Notes under the pieces: generated by a model
Seen by the model: the letters and a program-made list of their open reading frames with translations, nothing else
What the model was told of the DNA's origin: nothing
The model's database searches: none
Translations under genes and position numbers: made by a program
Assembly (NCBI GenBank): GCA_016717305.1
Contig: JADKFY010000036.1
Coordinates: 1 to 30,273 of the forward strand
DNA length: 30,273 nt
Direction: 5' to 3'
Origin: Flavobacteriales bacterium
GTDB lineage: Bacteria; Bacteroidota; Bacteroidia; Flavobacteriales_F; PHOS-HE28
In this document: positions 26,952-30,273 of the stretch, piece by piece
Numbering within the stretch: position 1 is the first letter of the stretch
Layout: the number at the start of each line of letters is the position of its first letter

Positions 26952-28273
26952 TTGAACACGTCGTTTCCGTTCGCGTAGAGTACCAAGGCCAACAAGAGCG
27001 CCATGCCGGCCATTTGGGCGACTTCCAACACCCGTTGGTTCGGGGCACGGCGGGTGATCATCTCATACAACAGGAACATCACGTGACCACCGTCCAGCGC
27101 AGGGATCGGAAGGATGTTCATGAAGGCAAGGATGATGCTGAGGAAGGCCGTCATGGTCCAGAAAGCCTGCCAATTCCAGACCGGCGGGAACATGCCCCCG
27201 ATGGCTCCGAAGCCACCGATCTGACTGGCCCCGGAACGCGTGAACAGCAGTTTCAAGGAGCTGACATAGCCACCTAGGGTCTCTAATCCGTAGTTGATAC
27301 CTGCTGGAATGGAAGCGAGCAACCCGAAATCTTCATGCACAGTAACGAAGTTGTGGCCGCGCTCCTGCAATTGGGTGTAGCCCATGGCGCCCACGCCGAT
27401 CCTGCCTTGGGCATCGACCATCACGGTGTAATCCAAGGTATCGCTGCCGCGTTGGACCGAAACCACTACTTCTTGTTCGGGCTTCGCTTGGACCGCCTTG
27501 CGGAAGTCGTCGTAGTAAAGGGCTGGCGCATGGTCCACCGCGATCAATCGATCCCCTTTCATGAGGCCGCTACCTGCGGAATTCATACCCGCTTGTACCG
27601 TGTCCACATAGAACGGGAAACGCACGCCCATGATCTCGTTTTCACCACTGGCCAACGCTTTTTCGTTGAAGCCGGACCCCAGATCGATGGTGACGTGTTT
27701 ACCAGCGCGGTCGACCACCAACGTTTGTGCGGCATCGATCATGATCTCTTTCTGTGCATCGCCCAAAGTCTTTGGTCGCACGCCATCAACAGTAAGGATG
27801 CGATCACCTTCTTGCACACCCTGTGCGGCCAAGGTTGCACTCGGGTGGATACCATAGACGGAGTTTTCCAACGGCAAGTAATCCCTACCCCAAACGAAGA
27901 GCACTCCGATGTAGATGAGCATGCCCAAGATCAGGTTCACGGTAACACCCCCTACCATCACAATAAGGCGTTGCCATGCCGGCTTGCTGCGGAATTCCCA
28001 GTGCTCGGGCGGCTTGGACATCGCTTCCTTGTCCATGCTCTCATCTACCATACCACTGATCTTCACATAGCCACCCAAGGGCAACCAACCGATCCCGTAT
28101 TCGGTGTCCCCGCGCTTGGTCTTGAAGAGCGAGAACCACGGATCGAAGAAGAGGTAGAACTTTTCCACCCGGATCTTGAACCAGCGGGCCGGCAAAAAGT
28201 GGCCCATCTCGTGCAACACCACAAGGATCGAAAGACTAAGGAGAAGTTGTGCGGCTTTGATCAGGAATTCCAT
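26933..28273 (-). CDS. rseP: Site-2 intramembrane zinc metalloprotease RseP
   Basis: A 446-residue protein with four predicted membrane segments. Zinc site H21-E22-x-x-H25 (VVLHEMGHF) lies in the first membrane segment. NILPIPALDGGH supplies the third ligand, Asp394. Tandem PDZ domains lie between (LAAQGVQEGDRILTVDGV; AGSGLMKGDRLIAVDHAP). It performs the second cut in regulated intramembrane proteolysis of anti-sigma factors and clears signal-peptide remnants. The gene overlaps the 3' end of dxr by 13 nt, and the GtrA-like gene overlaps its own 3' end. Complete, with all catalytic residues present. Confidence 0.95.
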   Translation of the reverse strand: MEFLIKAAQLLLSLSILVVLHEMGHFLPARWFKIRVEKFYLFFDPWFSLFKTKRGDTEYGIGWLPLGGYVKISGMVDESMDKEAMSKPPEHWEFRSKPAWQRLIVMVGGVTVNLILGMLIYIGVLFVWGRDYLPLENSVYGIHPSATLAAQGVQEGDRILTVDGVRPKTLGDAQKEIMIDAAQTLVVDRAGKHVTIDLGSGFNEKALASGENEIMGVRFPFYVDTVQAGMNSAGSGLMKGDRLIAVDHAPALYYDDFRKAVQAKPEQEVVVSVQRGSDTLDYTVMVDAQGRIGVGAMGYTQLQERGHNFVTVHEDFGLLASIPAGINYGLETLGGYVSSLKLLFTRSGASQIGGFGAIGGMFPPVWNWQAFWTMTAFLSIILAFMNILPIPALDGGHVMFLLYEMITRRAPNQRVLEVAQMAGMALLLALVLYANGNDVFKWISGN

Positions 28274-29475
28274 GCAGGGATGCGTTCGTATGCCACCCGA
28301 CGCGTCTCCGCATCGCTGGCTTCAAGGTCTTTAAGTGTTGGCTTGACAATGTGCGGTAACGTGGCCAAGCAGTGCGAAACGAGATCGCTCATCTCCAAAA
28401 ATCCGATGCGCTCCTGCAAGAACAGTTCCACCGCCACTTCGTTGGCAGCGTTGAGTACACACGGCGCATTGCCCCCTTTCTCCATGGCCTCCAGCGCCAA
28501 GGCCAAGTTCTGGAACGTCTCCAGATCGGGCTTTTCGAAGGTCAAGGATGAGAAGCTCGGCCTCACCCCCTGCCCCTCTCCCAAGGAGAGGGGAGGAATG
28601 CCCGCTTCGAAGAAGTCCAGTCTAGGCCACTTTGTGGGAAGTCGCTCCGGGTAGGCCATTGCATATTGGATCGGCAATTTCATATCCGGAAGTCCCATTT
28701 GGGCCTTCATGCTGCCGTCGCGGAACTGCACCATGCTGTGGATGATGCTCTGCGGATGAACGACGATCTCGATCTGGACAGCATTCAAGTTGAACAACCA
28801 CTTCGCTTCGATGGCCTCCAACCCCTTGTTCATCAAACTGGCACTGTCGATGGTGATCTTGGCGCCCATTTCCCAGTTCGGGTGTTTCAAGGCATCGGCC
28901 TTCTTCACCTGTGCCAAATGCGCTCTGGTCTTGCCGCGGAAAGGACCGCCACTGGCTGTTAGGATCACCTTCTCGATCGGGTTGTGCCACTCGCCTACCA
29001 AACATTGGAAAATGGCGCTGTGCTCACTGTCCACCGGATAGATGTTCACCCCTTTTTCCCGTGCAGCCTTGGTGACCAATTCACCAGCGACGACCAATGT
29101 TTCCTTGTTGGCCAAGGCGATGTGTTTGCCTGCATCGATCGCCGCCAACGTGGGGCGAAGACCTGCGTAGCCCACTAATGCCGTGAGCACCAATTCAATG
29201 CCTTCCATACGGACGGCCTGTTCCAACGCATCGGCTCCGGCGAACACTTTTATCCCTTGCGGAAAGAGCACGTCCCTCACCTCGGCATACCGGCTCTCGT
29301 TGCCGATGACCACGGCATTCGGCTTGAATTCCAAGGCTTGCTCGATCAGGAGGTCGCAGTTGTTGCCGCAGCTGAGCAATTCCACCTGGAAATGGGCCGG
29401 TTGTTCACGCACCACCTGCAACGCTTGCACGCCGATGGAACCGGTACTCCCGAGAATGGCAATGGCCTTGGGCAT
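28261..29475 (-). CDS. dxr: 1-deoxy-D-xylulose 5-phosphate reductoisomerase
   Basis: A 404-residue second enzyme of the MEP isoprenoid pathway, converting DXP to MEP with NADPH. Motifs: ILGSTGSIG (residues 8-15), KETLVVAGE (124-132), PVDSEHSAIFQ (147-157), TASGGPFRG, ITIDSASLMNKGLE (207-220), HPQSIIHSMVQFRDGS (240-255), LNAANEVAVELF near the C-terminus. Catalytic Asp and Glu of the metal site (DSEH, and E220 of NKGLE) are present. Uniquely, residues about 291-310 are an extra low-complexity block containing PPLSLGEGQGV, between RLDFFE and LTFEKPDLETF, where homologues join directly. It derives from a palindromic repeat. The gene forms an operon with rseP (13-nt overlap). Confidence 0.96.
   Translation of the reverse strand: MPKAIAILGSTGSIGVQALQVVREQPAHFQVELLSCGNNCDLLIEQALEFKPNAVVIGNESRYAEVRDVLFPQGIKVFAGADALEQAVRMEGIELVLTALVGYAGLRPTLAAIDAGKHIALANKETLVVAGELVTKAAREKGVNIYPVDSEHSAIFQCLVGEWHNPIEKVILTASGGPFRGKTRAHLAQVKKADALKHPNWEMGAKITIDSASLMNKGLEAIEAKWLFNLNAVQIEIVVHPQSIIHSMVQFRDGSMKAQMGLPDMKLPIQYAMAYPERLPTKWPRLDFFEAGIPPLSLGEGQGVRPSFSSLTFEKPDLETFQNLALALEAMEKGGNAPCVLNAANEVAVELFLQERIGFLEMSDLVSHCLATLPHIVKPTLKDLEASDAETRRVAYERIPAWNS
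28546..28605. repeat. GC-rich palindromic repeat inserted in-frame in dxr
   Basis: A perfect 9-bp hairpin CCCCTCTCC-CAA-GGAGAGGGG (28573-28593) lies in a 60-nt (20-codon) block absent from the normal dxr alignment. Flanking sequence (CCTCACCCCCTG) resembles that of the macroglobulin copy (CCCTCATCCCCCACC). Inserting a multiple of three keeps the reading frame. Confidence 0.85.
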
Positions 29476-29544
29476 CTGATCGCTACCTCCACTCGTAGGT
29501 CCGGAGCGGAAAGGTGCAAAGGTCGCGTTTTCGGCGGTTCTGGG

Positions 29545-29934
29545 CTATGGGATCGCCTTCCGCTGTGCTTCGGTGAGCGAGTAGATCAAGGAGGCAGGTT
29601 CGCACATCACCGCCTTATCACCCATCAAGGCCACTGGCGCCTTCCAAAGTGTCGGGTTGTGGGCCACCACCTGCAACCAGCCCTCCATGTCCAGATCACG
29701 GCCCCTGATGTGCGCTTGGTAATACGGATGCGCTCTGTTCAGCAGGTCCTTCGGTCGAAGGTTCAATTGCTTCACCACCTGTCGCACGAACGTTGTGCTC
29801 AGTGTCACCTCATTCACATCCTGCTTGTTCACCTTCGGCGCCAAAGAGGTGGCAAATGCCAACGCTTTCTTGCCTTCGGAGGTGGTGCTGTCGTAGACCA
29901 AGGTCAGCTCCTTCGTGTTCAGGGTGGTGCTCAT
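29545..29934 (-). CDS. ArsC/Spx-like protein lacking the catalytic cysteine
   Basis: A 129-residue protein with the thioredoxin-like ArsC layout: LTLVYDSTTSEGKKALAFATSL, then VTLSTTFVRQVVKQLNLRPKDLLNRAHPYY and GWLQVVAHNPTLWKAPVALMGDKAVMCEPASLIYSL. The latter corresponds to the ArsC/Spx P-loop-like region normally reading NP.LI.RPI. The catalytic CxxSR/CxxC motif after the first strand is replaced by STTSEGK, so it should not reduce arsenate. ATG 29934 is used; an in-frame ATG at 30012 would overlap the neighbouring gene. A TACCTTCA box lies at 29956-29963. Confidence 0.7.
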   Translation of the reverse strand: MSTTLNTKELTLVYDSTTSEGKKALAFATSLAPKVNKQDVNEVTLSTTFVRQVVKQLNLRPKDLLNRAHPYYQAHIRGRDLDMEGWLQVVAHNPTLWKAPVALMGDKAVMCEPASLIYSLTEAQRKAIP

Positions 29935-29992
29935 GGCAGAGGGGATTGGGAAATGTGAAGGTACACGAAATAATGGCGCTATGGCGCTTGGC

Positions 29993-30273
29993 TCAGCGGG
30001 TAGCTGAAGCACGGCGCAAACGATCGTTGATCGCCCGACCCAAACCCTCGTTCGGGAACTCCTCCGCCACGATCACATCACAATCGCTGTGGTCCAATTC
30101 ACGCAATACGGCGAAGAGGTTGCGCGCAGCCATGGCCAGATCACCATCCTCGGAAAGCATCTCACAACGATGGGCATGGTACTCCTTGTGGAAGCTGATC
30201 ACGCCGACCGATCGACCGGCAAAGCGTGATAGCAAAGCATTCACGTTCCCCATGTGGACCTGTTTTCGTGGTG
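29993..30273 (-). CDS. tsaC: Sua5-type threonylcarbamoyl-AMP synthase, C-terminal part (cut by window edge)
   Basis: Only the C-terminal domain is present: GRSVGVISFHKEY, then LSEDGDLAMAARNLFAVLRELD, CDVIVAEEFPNEGLGRAINDRLRRAS, ending at TGA 29993-29995. This block is characteristic of the Sua5 C-terminal domain, which long-form enzymes carry after the YrdC domain. The enzyme makes threonylcarbamoyl-AMP for t6A37 of ANN-decoding tRNAs. The catalytic YrdC domain lies upstream of the window. The frame stays open through the last base. An internal ATG near 30253 is not the start. Confidence 0.85.
   Translation of the reverse strand, partial: PRKQVHMGNVNALLSRFAGRSVGVISFHKEYHAHRCEMLSEDGDLAMAARNLFAVLRELDHSDCDVIVAEEFPNEGLGRAINDRLRRASATR

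Overview
This window looks like a chromosomal segment of a Bacteroidota bacterium, most likely Flavobacteriales-like. The evidence is a Bacteroidota-type sigma-54, several TAnnTTTG (-7 type) promoter boxes close to start codons, no clear Shine-Dalgarno sequences, large secreted proteins with Bacteroidota-style C-terminal modules, and the dxr-rseP gene pair. GC content is moderate. No phage, IS element or CRISPR array is visible. Taxonomy is inferred from protein style only.

Layout. 1-944: intradiol dioxygenase gene broken by many indels, with a FlgD/T9SS-like tail. 996-1669: frameshifted multi-pass membrane protein. 1704-3775 (-): S9 prolyl-oligopeptidase-type peptidase whose catalytic end is riddled with indels. 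3874-5610 (-): AsmA-like anchored protein, divergent from rpoN (5736-7199 +). 7219-9728 (+): PAP2-like membrane protein, then a GT-C-like membrane protein. 9746-9818 (-): tRNA-Ile2(CAU). 9911-10552 (+): HAD hydrolase, convergent with a TfoX-N protein and methylmalonyl-CoA epimerase (-). 11331-13418 (-): terminator, secreted protein, DUF1684 protein and lipoprotein. 13446-17564 (-): reprolysin-type metalloprotease of about 1372 residues. 18018-23763 (-): alpha-2-macroglobulin-like lipoprotein of about 1915 residues with one frameshift. 24092-25673: YecM-like VOC protein and FAD oxidoreductase, convergent, bracketed by two palindromic elements. 26030-29475 (-): dxr, rseP, GtrA-like and single-domain response regulator, the last two frameshifted. 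29545-30273 (-): cysteine-less ArsC-like protein and the C-terminus of a Sua5-type TsaC.

Two observations stand out. First, one short GC-rich palindromic repeat (stem CCCCTYTCC, loop CAA or CGA) is inserted in-frame inside two unrelated genes: once in dxr and as a tandem pair in the macroglobulin gene. It is read in a different frame in each gene and stays open in both. Second, two hairpin elements of 111 and 112 bp, built from CGCAGAT units with 30-nt arms, flank the VOC/FAD-oxidoreductase segment.

Frameshifts are not uniform. They cluster at 1-2.3 kb and 26.3-26.55 kb, with a single one in a 3-nt homopolymer near 21.64 kb. Conserved protein sequence continues across each break in another frame. 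This looks more like assembly indel error than old gene decay, and it should be resolved before any of these genes is called a pseudogene.
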